This document shows positions 30,816-40,586 of a DNA stretch of 64,000 nucleotides, piece by piece (within the stretch, counting starts at the first letter, position 1; each line of letters starts with the position of its first letter). A program made the position numbers and the translations under genes. The DNA lies in NCBI RefSeq assembly GCF_000737245.1, contig NZ_JPQU01000019.1:1-64000 (forward strand), written 5' to 3'. The notes under the pieces are model-generated. The model worked only from the letters and a program-made list of their open reading frames with translations, was not told where the DNA came from and did not search any database. The stretch comes from Pseudomonas syringae (GTDB lineage Bacteria > Pseudomonadota > Gammaproteobacteria > Pseudomonadales > Pseudomonadaceae).

Positions 30816-31487
30816 ATGCCCATCGCCCTGCCCGACAGTTTCTTCAACCGCGACCCCCAGGTTCTGGCCCGCGCCCTGCTGGGCAAGGTCATCCGGCATA
30901 AAGTCGGCGAGCTTTGGTTGGCGGCGCGGATCATCGAAACCGAAGCCTACTACTGCGCCGAAAAAGGCAGTCACGCATCGCTGGGCTACACCGAGAAACG
31001 CAAAGCGCTGTTTCTTGATGGCGGCCATATCTATATGTACTACGCACGAGGTGGGGACTCGCTCAATTTCAGCGCCGAAGGCCCGGGCAACGCCGTACTG
31101 ATCAAATCAGCCTACCCCTGGGTCGACGAACTATCTGATGCCAACAGCCTGGCGCAGATGCAGCTCAACAACCCCAACGCCAGCGGCGCGCTGCGCAGCA
31201 CGGAGCGTTTATGCGCTGGCCAGACGCTGCTGTGCAAAGCCTTGGGTCTGAAAGTACCGATGTGGGACGCGAAACGTTTCGATGCAAATTTGTTGCGGGT
31301 CGAAGATGTCGGCCAAACGCCAACCCGTATCATCCAGACCACGCGGCTGGGCATCCCTTTGGGCCGTGATGAACACCTGCTTTACCGCTTCGTCGATGCC
31401 GATTACGCCCGGTTCTGCACACGGAACCCGTTGCGACGCGGTCAGGTCGAAGCCCGCGACTACTTTTTTCTCGATCAAGGAACCTGA
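30816..31487 (+). CDS. DNA-3-methyladenine glycosylase, AAG/MPG family
   Basis: 223 residues. These enzymes remove alkylated and deaminated purines from DNA in base-excision repair. The family signature RIIETEAYYCAEKGSHAS contains the catalytic Glu, and HIYMYYARGG and GPGNAVLIKS follow. The protein is of the eukaryote-like AAG type (Pfam Pur_DNA_glyco), not AlkA or Tag. It is followed after three bases by the DedA-PAP2 gene, so the two may share a transcript. Confidence 0.93.
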   Translation: MPIALPDSFFNRDPQVLARALLGKVIRHKVGELWLAARIIETEAYYCAEKGSHASLGYTEKRKALFLDGGHIYMYYARGGDSLNFSAEGPGNAVLIKSAYPWVDELSDANSLAQMQLNNPNASGALRSTERLCAGQTLLCKALGLKVPMWDAKRFDANLLRVEDVGQTPTRIIQTTRLGIPLGRDEHLLYRFVDADYARFCTRNPLRRGQVEARDYFFLDQGT

Positions 31488-31490
31488 ACC

Positions 31491-32807
31491 ATGGGCTCAT
31501 GGCTCGACAGCATCACCGGCTGGCTGGCGGTAAATCCCTCTTGGCTGAGCGCGGCGATTTTCCTGATCGCATTTATCGAGTGCCTGGCGATTGCCGGGAT
31601 CATCGTGCCGGGTACCGTGGTGCTGTTCGCCGTTGCTGCTTTGGCGGGGAGCGGGATTCTGCCGCTCAGCGAAGTTTTGCTGCTGGGCTTTCTCGGCGGG
31701 ATTCTGGGTGATGCGGTTTCCTACTTCATCGGGCGCCGATTCCATCAGAACATCCGTCGCTTGCCGGGTCTTCGCAGCCACCCGGAGTGGATTGGCGGCG
31801 CTGAAACCTATTTCCAGCGTTACGGAATTGCCAGTTTGCTGGTCGGGCGTTTTATCGGCCCGCTACGGCCGATGCTGCCCATGGTGGCGGGCATGTTCGA
31901 TATGCCCTTCCCGCGCTTCGCCGCTGTAAGCCTGCTGGCCGCAGCGGGCTGGTCGATTGCCTACCTTCTGCCAGGCTGGGCGGCGGGCGCCGCAGTACGA
32001 TTGCCGCTTCCCGAAGGTTTCTGGCCTCAGGCCGCTGTGGTAGGCGGCGGGTTGGCGCTGCTGGTGGGGATAAGCATCCAGACCAGTCTGCGCAGCAAAA
32101 AGCACGCTACCCAAGTCATGGCGGCGACCAGCGCGATCCTGTTGGCGGCGATCTTTTTCGGCTGGCCGCACCTGACCCAACTCGACAACGGCATCATGAC
32201 CCTGATTCAGGAGCATCGCAGCCCGGTACTGGACCAGTTCGTGATCGTGGTTACCGGCATGGGGGATTTCCGCACTCAGCTCTACGCTGCAGCGTTGCTA
32301 TTGGTGTTATTGCTTGCCACTCGCCAATGGCGACATGCGGCCTTCGCCTGTATCGCGACACTGGGCACCGCTCTGGCCAATGGCAGCATGAAGTGGGTGT
32401 TCGCCCGCGCGCGCCCAGAGGTGTTGCTGGAGCCGCTGACCACTTACAGCATGCCCAGCGGCCATAGCTCGGCAGCCTTTGCATTTTTCATCACCCTGGC
32501 GGTGCTGGCCGGACGCGGGCAGCCGGTGCGGTTGCGCCTGACCTGGCTGATGCTGGGCGGCATGCCGGCAATATCCATCGCCATGTCACGGGTTTATCTG
32601 GGGGTGCACTGGCCGACCGACGTGTTGGCGGGGATGCTTCTGGCATTCACGTTCTGCGCCATCAGCCTGTCAATCATCCAGCGGAAGTCGTCGCTGACCG
32701 CGCTGCCGGTGCGCATCTGGTGGCTGGTACTGCCGTCGCTGGTGGCGCTGTTCAGCATCTCGGCCCTGCATTCATTGCCCCATGCGGTGTTGCGATATCA
32801 GTATTGA
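31491..32807 (+). CDS. DedA-PAP2 fusion membrane protein
   Basis: 438 residues, two domains. The N-terminal DedA (VTT/SNARE-associated) domain, about residues 15-190, has GILGDAVSYFIGRRF and RFIGPLRPMLPMVAGM; DedA proteins include lipid flippases. The C-terminal PAP2 phosphatase domain, about 230-420, has the three catalytic motifs KWVFARARPE, PSGHSS and SRVYLGVHWPTD. The fusion is known in pseudomonads and suggests that an undecaprenyl or phospholipid phosphate is translocated and dephosphorylated by one protein. The substrate is not shown by the sequence. A stand-alone DedA gene is at 45577. Confidence 0.93.
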   Translation: MGSWLDSITGWLAVNPSWLSAAIFLIAFIECLAIAGIIVPGTVVLFAVAALAGSGILPLSEVLLLGFLGGILGDAVSYFIGRRFHQNIRRLPGLRSHPEWIGGAETYFQRYGIASLLVGRFIGPLRPMLPMVAGMFDMPFPRFAAVSLLAAAGWSIAYLLPGWAAGAAVRLPLPEGFWPQAAVVGGGLALLVGISIQTSLRSKKHATQVMAATSAILLAAIFFGWPHLTQLDNGIMTLIQEHRSPVLDQFVIVVTGMGDFRTQLYAAALLLVLLLATRQWRHAAFACIATLGTALANGSMKWVFARARPEVLLEPLTTYSMPSGHSSAAFAFFITLAVLAGRGQPVRLRLTWLMLGGMPAISIAMSRVYLGVHWPTDVLAGMLLAFTFCAISLSIIQRKSSLTALPVRIWWLVLPSLVALFSISALHSLPHAVLRYQY

Positions 32808-32819
32808 CGCCCCAGCCTT

Positions 32820-32906
32820 GTAGGAGCGCGCTTGCCCGCGATTGGGCCTTCCAGACGACATATTTATTGACTGGACTGACGCTATCGCGGGCAAGCGCGC
32901 TCCTAC
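32820..32906. repeat. REPIN, subfamily C
   Basis: Perfect 23-bp arms (32820-32842 and 32884-32906) with GAGCGCGCTTGCCCGCGAT, after the DedA-PAP2 stop. Confidence 0.9.
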
Positions 32907-32944
32907 TGGGACGGGCCGTGATGTATGAGAAAGAATGGAGAGTC

Positions 32945-33034
32945 TGTAGGAGCTCACGAGCAACGCGAGGCAGCGATAGCGGTGTATCAGGCAAAACGCG
33001 ATCGCTGCCTCCGCGTTGCTCGTGAGCTCCTGCA
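32945..33034. repeat. REPIN-like element, subfamily F
   Basis: Arms GTAGGAGCTCACGAGCAACG and its complement extend to AGGCAGCGAT, with GTGTATCAG in the loop. The loop motif recurs in the elements near 56690 and 58802, marking a separate repeat family. Confidence 0.85.
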
Positions 33035-33052
33035 AAAACAGCGATATGCCAC

Positions 33053-33652
33053 TCAAACCTGCATATCACCCTGCATTTCATCGAGCAGATCCTGGATAGC
33101 GTCCAGGCGGTCTTCCGGGTCGTCGATTTCCAGCAGGCCGATCTTGTCCTGGTCGGCAAACGGCAACAGGTAGGCCAGTTGATTACCCAGTGATTGCTGG
33201 CCGTTGGCAGTCAGGCCCATGTTGAGCGCGGCGACCATGGGATGCTCGGCCAACGCAACCAGCAGGGCAACAAGATCAGCATCCTCCTCCTGAAGGGGAC
33301 GCTCCGGCGCTTCGTCGAGCCATTGCACCTGCGCCACCAGTAACTGATCACGCTGAGCCTCGGCGCTGATAACCCGAAAACGCCGTCCGCCTTCCACGCG
33401 TATGCCCAGCAGGCCGTTGTCCTGACTCTGAAAATCCCGCACCAGCGCTTCGCAGCCGATCAACGAATAGCCGGCCGGCGCATCACCCACTTCACTGCCC
33501 TCAGTAATGCAGACCACCCCGAAACCTTCGCCCAGCTTCATGCAGCGGCCGATCATGTCCAGGTAGCGCGCCTCGAACAGCTGCAAGTCAAGAATGCAGC
33601 CGGGAAACAGCACAGCGTTCAGCGGAAACAACGGCAACAACGGCAACGTCAT
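33053..33652 (-). CDS. LON N-terminal (substrate-binding) domain protein
   Basis: 199 residues from the ATG at 33652, chosen because GAGGG lies eight bases before it. The protein consists of the LonN/PUA-like domain only (PLFPLNAVLFPGCILDLQLFEARY), with no ATPase or protease part. Such proteins are common in proteobacteria and of unknown function; a substrate adaptor or small-molecule binding role has been suggested by analogy only. It follows lrgB after 11 bases and is probably in the same transcript. Confidence 0.88.
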   Translation of the reverse strand: MTLPLLPLFPLNAVLFPGCILDLQLFEARYLDMIGRCMKLGEGFGVVCITEGSEVGDAPAGYSLIGCEALVRDFQSQDNGLLGIRVEGGRRFRVISAEAQRDQLLVAQVQWLDEAPERPLQEEDADLVALLVALAEHPMVAALNMGLTANGQQSLGNQLAYLLPFADQDKIGLLEIDDPEDRLDAIQDLLDEMQGDMQV

Positions 33653-33663
33653 ACCCATCACCC

Positions 33664-34380
33664 TCAAACGACCAACGACACCGCCAACGGCAGGAACAAC
33701 GCCGTTGCGACACCCATCAAACTCATGCCCAGCGCCGCAAAAGCGCCGCACTCTTCACCTTCCTGCAAGGCTAGCGCGGTACCCACGGCATGAGCCGTCA
33801 GCCCCAACGCCATCCCGCGCGCGGCCGGATTTTCAACCCTGGCCAGACTCAATAGACCCGGCCCGAGTATCGCCCCCAGGACACCGGTAATCAGCACAAA
33901 CACTGCCGCCAAAGCCGCTACGCCACCGAGCTGTTCAGCCACCAACATGGCAATGGGTGATGTCACGGACTTCGGCGCCATGGTCATCAGAATCATGTGC
34001 TCGGCACCAAACAGCCAACCCAGCGTCAGGCACAAGCCGGTTGCGAACACGCCGCCCAATACCAGCGTAGTTAACGTCGGCCAAAGCAGCAGACGAATTC
34101 GGCGCAGATTCAAATAAAGCGGCACGGCCAGCGCAACCGTTGCCGGGCCGAGCAGAATGCTGAGGATCTCGGTGCTTTTGCGGTACTCCGCGTAATCCAC
34201 ACCACTGCTGAGCAACACCACGATCAGCACCAGCATGGAAACCAGCACCGGCTGCAGGAACACCAGACGGGTTTTCTCATAGGCAGCCAAAGCCAGTTGG
34301 TACGCCCCCAAGGTAATGGCGATGCCAAAAAGTGGATGATGGATCACAGAGACCCAGGCACCATGCCAATCAAGATTCAT
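33664..34380 (-). CDS. lrgB: LrgB family protein
   Basis: 238 residues, with about seven hydrophobic segments. LrgB/CidB proteins act with LrgA/CidA; the system was described as holin/antiholin-like control of lysis and is now also linked to export of metabolic by-products such as pyruvate. The conserved motif PKSVTSPIAMLVAEQLGG is visible. Its start overlaps the lrgA end by 11 bases. Confidence 0.93.
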   Translation of the reverse strand: MNLDWHGAWVSVIHHPLFGIAITLGAYQLALAAYEKTRLVFLQPVLVSMLVLIVVLLSSGVDYAEYRKSTEILSILLGPATVALAVPLYLNLRRIRLLLWPTLTTLVLGGVFATGLCLTLGWLFGAEHMILMTMAPKSVTSPIAMLVAEQLGGVAALAAVFVLITGVLGAILGPGLLSLARVENPAARGMALGLTAHAVGTALALQEGEECGAFAALGMSLMGVATALFLPLAVSLVV

Positions 34381-34738
34381 GGTGACTCCTGCCGCGGGCC
34401 TGACGATCGATCAGCTTTTGCATCAACCAGCCAGCGAAGGTCAGGCTGATGATGAGCGACAGCACCAGCGCGCCGACGATGGCCCAGAAATCGGCAGCAA
34501 TCGCCGCGGCATACACCATCACGCCAACCGCAGGTGGTACCAGCAACAGTGGCAGGTAACGCAGCAGACTGCTGGCTGCCAGGCTGATGGGCTCACTGAC
34601 TTCGCCGCGAATCATGAGAAAGGCCAGCAGCAGCATAAGGCCGATGATCGGACCGGGCAAAATCGACAAAAACAGGTGGTTGAGTGCAGTGCCGAGCAAT
34701 TGGAACAGCACCAGCCACGTCAGGCCTCGTAGCAACAT
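34370..34738 (-). CDS. lrgA: CidA/LrgA family holin-like protein
   Basis: 122 residues from the ATG at 34738, preferred over a start at 34786 because GGAG lies six bases upstream and the protein then begins directly with the first membrane helix. Four hydrophobic helices are seen, with the family motif LPGPIIGLMLLLAFL. It is the first gene of lrgA-lrgB-LonN. No LytTR-type regulator gene is next to it. Confidence 0.92.
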   Translation of the reverse strand: MLLRGLTWLVLFQLLGTALNHLFLSILPGPIIGLMLLLAFLMIRGEVSEPISLAASSLLRYLPLLLVPPAVGVMVYAAAIAADFWAIVGALVLSLIISLTFAGWLMQKLIDRQARGRSHHES

Positions 34739-34925
34739 AAAAAGCTCCAGCAAGTTGGCGGCGACATTATAAGCACGCTGGGGCAAGGGCTATAACCCGT
34801 CATTCGTAGACTTGGGCTTGCTTGACCAATCCGACACTCTCTGCTGATCTGGTTTCCTGCGCAGGCAAAATCCTACGCAAAAAAAACCAAAAAGAGACAA
34901 CCAGTCAAAAACAAGGAGAGTAGAC

Positions 34926-35381
34926 ATGCCATTTGTACCTGTTACAGAGCTCCAGAGTTACGTCGGCAAGGAACTGGGACGTTCCGAATGGCTGACCATC
35001 GATCAGGAACGCATTAACCTGTTCGCCGAAGCGACCGGCGACTATCAGTTCATTCACGTCGACCCGGTCAAGGCCGCTCAAACCCCATTCGGCAGCACCA
35101 TTGCCCACGGCTTTCTGTCGCTGTCGTTGATCCCCAAGCTGATGGAAGACCTGCTGGTACTGCCAGAAGGCTTGAAGATGGTGGTGAATTACGGGCTCGA
35201 CAGCGTGCGCTTCATTCAACCCGTGAAAGTCGACTCTCGCGTTCGTCTTAAAGTCGAGCTGACCGAAGTGACCGAGAAAAAGCCCGGACAATGGCTACTC
35301 AAAGCCACGGCCACACTGGAGATCGATGGCCAGGAAAAACCGGCCTTCATCGCTGAACCGCTGTCGATGTGTTTCGTGTAA
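34926..35381 (+). CDS. MaoC family dehydratase (hot-dog fold)
   Basis: 151 residues. The MaoC/R-hydratase motif is clear: FAEATGDYQFIHVDPVKAAQTPFGSTIAHGFL, with the catalytic Asp and His. Such proteins hydrate enoyl-CoA to R-3-hydroxyacyl-CoA or act as NodN-like hydratases in fatty-acid or polyhydroxyalkanoate metabolism; the substrate cannot be read from the sequence. AAGGAGAG precedes the ATG. A hairpin terminator follows at 35405, so it is probably transcribed alone. Confidence 0.9.
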   Translation: MPFVPVTELQSYVGKELGRSEWLTIDQERINLFAEATGDYQFIHVDPVKAAQTPFGSTIAHGFLSLSLIPKLMEDLLVLPEGLKMVVNYGLDSVRFIQPVKVDSRVRLKVELTEVTEKKPGQWLLKATATLEIDGQEKPAFIAEPLSMCFV

Positions 35382-35404
35382 CGTCCGCAAAACACCGTTA
35401 AAAC

Positions 35405-35432
35405 ACGAAACAGTCGTAACAGACTGTTTCGT
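35405..35432 (+). terminator. Hairpin terminator after the MaoC gene
   Basis: ACGAAACAGTC and GACTGTTTCGT form an 11-bp perfect stem with a 6-base loop; the following CTGTCTTA is weakly T-rich. Confidence 0.6.
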
Positions 35433-35530
35433 CTGTCTTACTCGCTGCGGCATACTCCCCTCGGCTGCGCACCCGTGCTTTCACAGACGTCGGCTGCTCA
35501 CGCCTGGAACCATATTTCTCGGGATAGACC

Positions 35531-37255
35531 ATGCGCGCGCTTGTACCACTGGCTCTGACACTCCTCCTCGCTGCTTGCGGTGACGGCGAACCGCTGTCGC
35601 CTCCGGACGCACGCCTGCCGGATGGCGGACGCTATCGCGGAGACGTGGTCAATGGCTTGCTGCAGGGTCAGGGACGCATCGATTATCCCAACGGCAGCTG
35701 GTACGCCGGCGAATTTCACGACGGCCTGTGGCACGGTCTGGGCGAATGGCACGCCAGCAATGGCGACACCTATAAAGGCGGCTTCGCCAACGGGCTATTC
35801 GAGGGTCAGGGGATATTGACCACCCACGGCGGCGTGTACGTCGGCGGCTTCAAGCTGGGCCGCCGGGACGGCGAAGGCACACTCAAAGAGAAAGGGCTGA
35901 CCTACCGGGGCGGCTTCAAGGCCGACCAATACGACGGGCTTGGGCGCATTGAACTCGACGACGGTAGCCAGTATCAAGGCCAGTTCGCCCAAGGCAAACC
36001 CAACGGAGAAGGCCAGCGCAGCGATGCCAGCGGCAACCAGTTCAGCGGTAAATTCGTCAACGGCAAACTGGAAGGCAATGGCAGCTTCAACAGCGCGGAC
36101 GGCGATCAGTACGTGGGCGGCTTTCGCAACAATCAGCTCAATGGCCGCGGCCGCTACGAAAACAGCGATGGCGACGTCTGGGTCGGCGAGTTCAAGGACG
36201 GTGCCCTCAACGGCAAAGGCGAATTGATCGGCGCCGACGGCAGCCATTATCAGGGGTTGTTCAGCAATTGGCGCTTTTCTGGCCAAGGCCGTTTGCGCCT
36301 GGTGGATGGCAGCGTCTATGTAGGGCAGTTCAACGATGACACCTATCAAGGACAAGGCACACTGACCCCGGCGCAAGGCGCCGTGCAGAGCGGCACCTGG
36401 GCCAACGGCCAACTGATCCGTGACGCCAAGGGCAAGTTGCTGCCTGACTCGCTGGAAACCGGCATCCTCGCCCAGGGTTCACTGCTGGAGAAGGCCTTGG
36501 CGGGCGTGCCGGTCTCCACGCCAGCAGTAGAACTGTTCAGCCTGGTGGTCGGCGGTGATGGCAAGCAGAGCGTCTTCCTGCGTGAAGCCGATTACGTCAG
36601 CAACCTGCTGGCCTCGCGCTTCGGGGCGTTTGGGCAGATCACCCTGGTCAACCATCGCGATCACCTGATCGACCGTCCGATGGCAACCCGCGAGACCATC
36701 ACCCGCGCCGTGCAAACCCTGGCGCAACGCACTGGCCCGGAAGATCTGGTGTTCATTTACCTGACCAGCCACGGCACCCAAGAACATGAGCTGGTCCTGG
36801 ACCAACCTCGCCTGGAATTGGCCGATCTCCCAGCCGATGAACTGGCGACGGCGTTGGCGCCGCTGAAAAACCGCGACAAGGTGGTGGTGATTTCTGCTTG
36901 CTACTCAGGCGGCTTCATCCCTGCGCTCAAGGATGAAAGGACGCTGATCATGACCGCCTCGCGAGGTGATCGGGTGTCCTTCGGCTGTTCCGAAGAGGCC
37001 GACTTCACGTATTTCGGCGACGCGCTTTTCGCCAAGGCACTGGTGGAAACCGACGACCTGCAACAGGCCTTCAACGATGCAAAAAATTACGTCGCCGAGC
37101 GTGAAGTCGCCGAGAACTATGAAGCGTCCGAGCCGCAGATATGGGCACCCAAAGGCGTCATCACCCACTGGCAACTGTTGCGCAAGCAGCAGGCAGAGCG
37201 GGCACTCAACACCACATTGACACGCAAGGAAGCGAAGTCGTCCGCCAGCCACTAA
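35531..37255 (+). CDS. MORN-repeat lipoprotein with C13 (legumain/caspase-like) peptidase domain
   Basis: 574 residues. A lipoprotein signal ([16 protein letters not shown]) places the mature protein on a periplasmic membrane face. About eleven MORN repeats of 21-23 residues run from residue 30 to 290 (pattern YxGxFxxGxxxGxG, for example [16 protein letters not shown]). A linker leads to a caspase-fold C13 peptidase domain: the catalytic His is 414 in YLTSHGT and the catalytic Cys is 457 in [14 protein letters not shown] repeats usually bind lipid or protein partners, and C13 peptidases cut after Asn or Asp; which substrate this one has is unknown. It stands as a single gene before a small oxidoreductase gene. 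Confidence 0.88.
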   Translation: MRALVPLALTLLLAACGDGEPLSPPDARLPDGGRYRGDVVNGLLQGQGRIDYPNGSWYAGEFHDGLWHGLGEWHASNGDTYKGGFANGLFEGQGILTTHGGVYVGGFKLGRRDGEGTLKEKGLTYRGGFKADQYDGLGRIELDDGSQYQGQFAQGKPNGEGQRSDASGNQFSGKFVNGKLEGNGSFNSADGDQYVGGFRNNQLNGRGRYENSDGDVWVGEFKDGALNGKGELIGADGSHYQGLFSNWRFSGQGRLRLVDGSVYVGQFNDDTYQGQGTLTPAQGAVQSGTWANGQLIRDAKGKLLPDSLETGILAQGSLLEKALAGVPVSTPAVELFSLVVGGDGKQSVFLREADYVSNLLASRFGAFGQITLVNHRDHLIDRPMATRETITRAVQTLAQRTGPEDLVFIYLTSHGTQEHELVLDQPRLELADLPADELATALAPLKNRDKVVVISACYSGGFIPALKDERTLIMTASRGDRVSFGCSEEADFTYFGDALFAKALVETDDLQQAFNDAKNYVAEREVAENYEASEPQIWAPKGVITHWQLLRKQQAERALNTTLTRKEAKSSASH

Positions 37256-37280
37256 GCTGTCGGTATCAAGGGAGAACTGT

Positions 37281-37922
37281 ATGTACTTGACGCCACAACA
37301 CATCTTGCTTGCCGGAGCGACCGGTCTCACGGGCGAACATTTGCTGGATCGCCTGCTCAATGAACCTACGGTCAGCCGCGTGCTGGCCCCGACTCGACGC
37401 CCTCTGGCTGAGCATCCACGCCTGGAAAACCCGGTTGGCGAATTGAACGCGCTGCTGCCGTCCCTGAGCGGCCAGGTGGACATCGCCTTCTGCTGCCTGG
37501 GCACCACCATCAAGCAAGCTGGTTCCCAGGAAGCCTTCAAGGCCATTGATCTGGATCTGGTGGTGGCCTTCGGCAAACGCGCCCGGGAAATGGGCGCTCG
37601 GCATTTGCTGGTGATCAGCGCAATTAACGCCGACCCGACATCCAGCGTGTTTTATACCCGCATCAAAGGCGAGATGGAGCAGGCTCTGATTGCTCAGGAC
37701 TGGCCACAACTGACCATCGCCCGCCCTTCGCTACTGGTGGGCAACCGCTCCGAACAGCGACTGGCAGAACAACTGGCTGCGCCGCTGGCCAAGCTGATTC
37801 CCGGCAAATACGGCGCCATCGAAGCCTGCACCCTGGGTTGGGCGCTGTGGCGTCTGGCGCTGGAAGAGCAAGATGGCGTGCGGATTGTCGAGTCGGATGA
37901 GTTGAGAAGGTTGGGGAAGTAA
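37281..37922 (+). CDS. Short NAD(P)-binding oxidoreductase/epimerase-like protein
   Basis: 213 residues. An N-terminal Rossmann motif ([18 protein letters not shown]) and a later [28 protein letters not shown] segment with a YxxxK-like pair place it in the atypical SDR family (HTATIP2/TIP30-like). It lacks an obvious substrate domain, so the substrate is unknown. It begins 25 bases after the MORN-C13 gene and may be cotranscribed with it. Confidence 0.85.
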   Translation: MYLTPQHILLAGATGLTGEHLLDRLLNEPTVSRVLAPTRRPLAEHPRLENPVGELNALLPSLSGQVDIAFCCLGTTIKQAGSQEAFKAIDLDLVVAFGKRAREMGARHLLVISAINADPTSSVFYTRIKGEMEQALIAQDWPQLTIARPSLLVGNRSEQRLAEQLAAPLAKLIPGKYGAIEACTLGWALWRLALEEQDGVRIVESDELRRLGK

Positions 37923-37933
37923 GCCTCACACAT

Positions 37934-38025
37934 CTGTAGGAGCGAGCTTGCTCGCGATGACGATATGCCAGACAGAAGAATGTTTGCCTATCAGAACGCC
38001 ATCGCGAGCAAGCTCGCTCCTACAG
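37934..38025. repeat. REPIN, subfamily B (perfect 26-bp arms)
   Basis: Arms with GAGCGAGCTTGCTCGCGATG at 37934-37959 and its complement at 38000-38025, between converging genes. Confidence 0.9.
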
Positions 38026-38040
38026 TTAATTGCAGCATCC

Positions 38041-38325
38041 CTACAACCCACCTGTAGCCTGAACATATCCGCCCATCGCGGCGATCAACGACAACGGCAG
38101 TAACAAGGTATCGAGCAATGCACTCGCGGGCAGATCCAGCCCCGGATAACTCGGTGCCTGCGCGCCAAACCGATCCATCGCACAACAGCCGCCCTGCATC
38201 GCATACAAATCCAGCCGCGTCCCGGCATAGACCAGCGGTGCGCCGGGTTTTGCGGCATTGAGAGTACGAGCTGTGGCGCAGCCCGTGAGGATCAGCGCCA
38301 GCGCGACCAGCAGCAGCTTATTCAT
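38041..38325 (-). CDS. YceK/YidQ family lipoprotein
   Basis: 94 residues. The signal [16 protein letters not shown] has a lipobox with cysteine 16. The body contains [16 protein letters not shown] and a C-terminal hydrophobic segment ([17 protein letters not shown]), the hallmark of small DUF1375/YceK lipoproteins, whose function is unknown. The ATG at 38325 starts within the last bases of ubiX (overlap of eight bases), so translation is probably coupled to ubiX. A GTG two codons upstream is a less likely start. Confidence 0.87.
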   Translation of the reverse strand: MNKLLLVALALILTGCATARTLNAAKPGAPLVYAGTRLDLYAMQGGCCAMDRFGAQAPSYPGLDLPASALLDTLLLPLSLIAAMGGYVQATGGL

Positions 38326-38947
38326 CAGCACTCAAATGATGCTCACCCCAGCGCGGCAGCATGTCTTGTGGAATGTTCAGCAGATTCAGAATCCGCGCCA
38401 CGACGAAATCAATCAAGTCGTCGATGGTTTGCGGCTGATGATAAAAGCCCGGCGAGGCAGGCAGAATCACAGCCCCCATGTTGGACAGCTTGAGCATGTT
38501 TTCCAGATGGATGCTGGAAAAAGGTGCTTCACGAGGGACCAGAATCAACTGGCGACGCTCCTTGAGGGTCACATCAGCGGCGCGTTCGATCAGGTTGTTG
38601 CAGGCGCCGGTGGCAATCGCCGACAAGGTCCCGGTCGAACACGGCACCACCACCATCGCACTGGGCGAACCCGAACCCGAGGCTACCGGCGACATCCAGT
38701 CTTCCTTGCCGTAAACCCGAATCTGCCCGGCGGCAGCGCCGGTATATTCAGTCAGAAACGCCTGCATCATGGTCGGCTTGGGCGGCAGCGTAACGTCAGT
38801 CTCGGTGGCCAATACCAACTGCGCCGCTTTGGAAATCAGGAAGTGCACTTCGCGATCTTCACGCACCAGGCAATCGAGCAGACGCAAACCATACTGCGCG
38901 CCGGACGCTCCAGTCATCGCGACTGTGACGCGTTCCGGGCCGCTCAT
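38318..38947 (-). CDS. ubiX: Flavin prenyltransferase UbiX
   Basis: 209 residues. UbiX makes prenylated FMN, the cofactor of the UbiD decarboxylase in ubiquinone synthesis. Typical motifs are [39 protein letters not shown] and [14 protein letters not shown]. The start overlaps the mpl stop (ATGA), giving the operon mpl-ubiX-yceK. A longer frame into mpl has no family match. Confidence 0.95.
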   Translation of the reverse strand: MSGPERVTVAMTGASGAQYGLRLLDCLVREDREVHFLISKAAQLVLATETDVTLPPKPTMMQAFLTEYTGAAAGQIRVYGKEDWMSPVASGSGSPSAMVVVPCSTGTLSAIATGACNNLIERAADVTLKERRQLILVPREAPFSSIHLENMLKLSNMGAVILPASPGFYHQPQTIDDLIDFVVARILNLLNIPQDMLPRWGEHHLSADE

Positions 38948-40293
38948 TGCAAGGCCTCGGCGAGCTTGCCATGCAGGCCACCAAAACCGCCGTTGCTCAT
39001 GATCACCACATGAGTCCCCGGCTGCGCCTGGCTTTTGACCCGGGCAATGATTCCTTCCAGCGAATCGCTGACTACCGCCGGCACTGAACACAGCGCAGCG
39101 GTCGCGGCCAGATCCCAGCCCAGATTTGCCGGGGCGTACCAGACCACCTGATCAGCCTGTTGCACGCTTTCCGGAAGCCCATCGCGGTGAGCGCCGAGCT
39201 TCATGGAGTTGGAGCGCGGTTCGATGATGGCGATCAGCGGAGCGTCGCCGATTTTCTTGCGCAAGCCATCAAGCGTGGTGGCGATAGCCGTTGGGTGGTG
39301 AGCGAAGTCGTCGTAAATAGTGATGCCACGGACTTCCGCGACTTTCTCCATGCGCCGTTTAACGCTTTTGAAAGCGCTCAAGGCTTCAACGCCCAAAGCA
39401 GGCACGACGCCCACATGACGCGCAGCGGCCAGGGTCGCCAGAGCGTTGGCCACGTTGTGCTGACCGGTCATGTCCCAATCCACGGTGCCTTGGACTTCGC
39501 CTTCGAAAATCACTTCAAACTGCGAGCCGTCTTCGCTCAGCAAACGCGCTTGCCACTGGCCGCCCTGCCCTGTGGTTTGCACCGGCGTCCAGCAGCCCAT
39601 CTGAATGACACGGGCCAGCGCAGGCTCGGTGGTCGGATGGATCACCAGCCCTTCACTCGGGATAGTCCGCACCAAATGATGGAACTGCCGCTCGATCGCA
39701 GGCAGATCAGGGAAGATGTCGGCGTGATCGAACTCAAGATTATTCAGGATCGCAGTGCGCGGACGGTAGTGGACGAACTTGGAGCGCTTGTCGAAGAAGG
39801 CGCTATCGTATTCGTCCGCCTCGACCACAAAAAACGGTGTATCGCCCAGCCGAGCGGACACCGCGAAGTTCTGCGGCACGCCACCGATCAGAAAGCCGGG
39901 GCTCATGCCCGCGTGTTCCAACACCCAAGCCAGCATGCTGCTGGTGGTGGTTTTGCCGTGAGTACCCGCAACCGCCAGCACCCAGCGGCCTTGCAGCACG
40001 TGATCAGCCAGCCATTGTGGGCCGGACACATACGGCAGGCCCTTGTTGAGCACATATTCCACAGCCGGATTGCCACGCGACAGTGCGTTGCCTATCACCA
40101 CCAGATCAGGGGCCGGGTCCAACTGCGCCGGGTCGTAACCCTGCGTCAGTTCAATGCCCTGGGCCTGCAATTGAGTGCTCATCGGCGGATAGACGTTGGC
40201 GTCGGAACCGGTCACCCGATGGCCCAACTCTTTGGCGAGCACCGCCAGCGAACCCATGAAAGTGCCGCAAATACCAAGGATATGAATATGCAT
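38944..40293 (-). CDS. mpl: UDP-N-acetylmuramate:L-alanyl-gamma-D-glutamyl-meso-diaminopimelate ligase
   Basis: 449 residues. Mpl recycles the cell-wall tripeptide by linking it directly to UDP-MurNAc. It has the Mur ligase layout: N-terminal UDP-binding domain ([21 protein letters not shown]), ATP-binding motif [14 protein letters not shown] near residue 115, and a C-terminal domain ([22 protein letters not shown]). The ATG at 40293 follows AGAGG by five bases; an upstream GTG at 40299 is less likely. It works downstream of the murein-degrading enzymes coded in this window. Confidence 0.96.
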   Translation of the reverse strand: MHIHILGICGTFMGSLAVLAKELGHRVTGSDANVYPPMSTQLQAQGIELTQGYDPAQLDPAPDLVVIGNALSRGNPAVEYVLNKGLPYVSGPQWLADHVLQGRWVLAVAGTHGKTTTSSMLAWVLEHAGMSPGFLIGGVPQNFAVSARLGDTPFFVVEADEYDSAFFDKRSKFVHYRPRTAILNNLEFDHADIFPDLPAIERQFHHLVRTIPSEGLVIHPTTEPALARVIQMGCWTPVQTTGQGGQWQARLLSEDGSQFEVIFEGEVQGTVDWDMTGQHNVANALATLAAARHVGVVPALGVEALSAFKSVKRRMEKVAEVRGITIYDDFAHHPTAIATTLDGLRKKIGDAPLIAIIEPRSNSMKLGAHRDGLPESVQQADQVVWYAPANLGWDLAATAALCSVPAVVSDSLEGIIARVKSQAQPGTHVVIMSNGGFGGLHGKLAEALQ

Positions 40294-40395
40294 GACCACC
40301 TCTTAAAACGTCCGCGCAGGTTAGCTCACAGAGGGTGAAATGGCACTTAGTGTTTGTTGGCCAGCACGCCAGGCCTGAACCTGTGGGACGACCGG

Positions 40396-40487
40396 GGTGG
40401 CGCTCCACCTTGCCCGCGATGGCGTTGGGTCAGCCTACACATTTGTCGTTGTCGAAATCGCATCGCGGGCAAGCGCGCTCCTACAAA
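40396..40487. repeat. Degenerate REPIN, subfamily C
   Basis: The right arm (ATCGCGGGCAAGCGCGCTCC) is intact, while the left arm keeps only CTTGCCCGCGATGG with a disordered outer part. It lies in the 293-base gap between the divergent mpl and aldehyde dehydrogenase genes. Confidence 0.75.
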
Positions 40488-40586
40488 GGCGAATTCGCCC
40501 CCTTTGCTCTACGCTTGAACAAGCGCACTATTCCAGAGCGATGTTCACGTCAGCTCTCCCAACAACAAAAATCAGGAGAAATCACC

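Noticed and set aside
40321..40365. Possible sigma-54 promoter before the aldehyde dehydrogenase gene (TGGCAC at 40341)
   Set aside because: The downstream TTG comes two bases too late and lacks the following GC, so the spacing of the -24/-12 elements is wrong.
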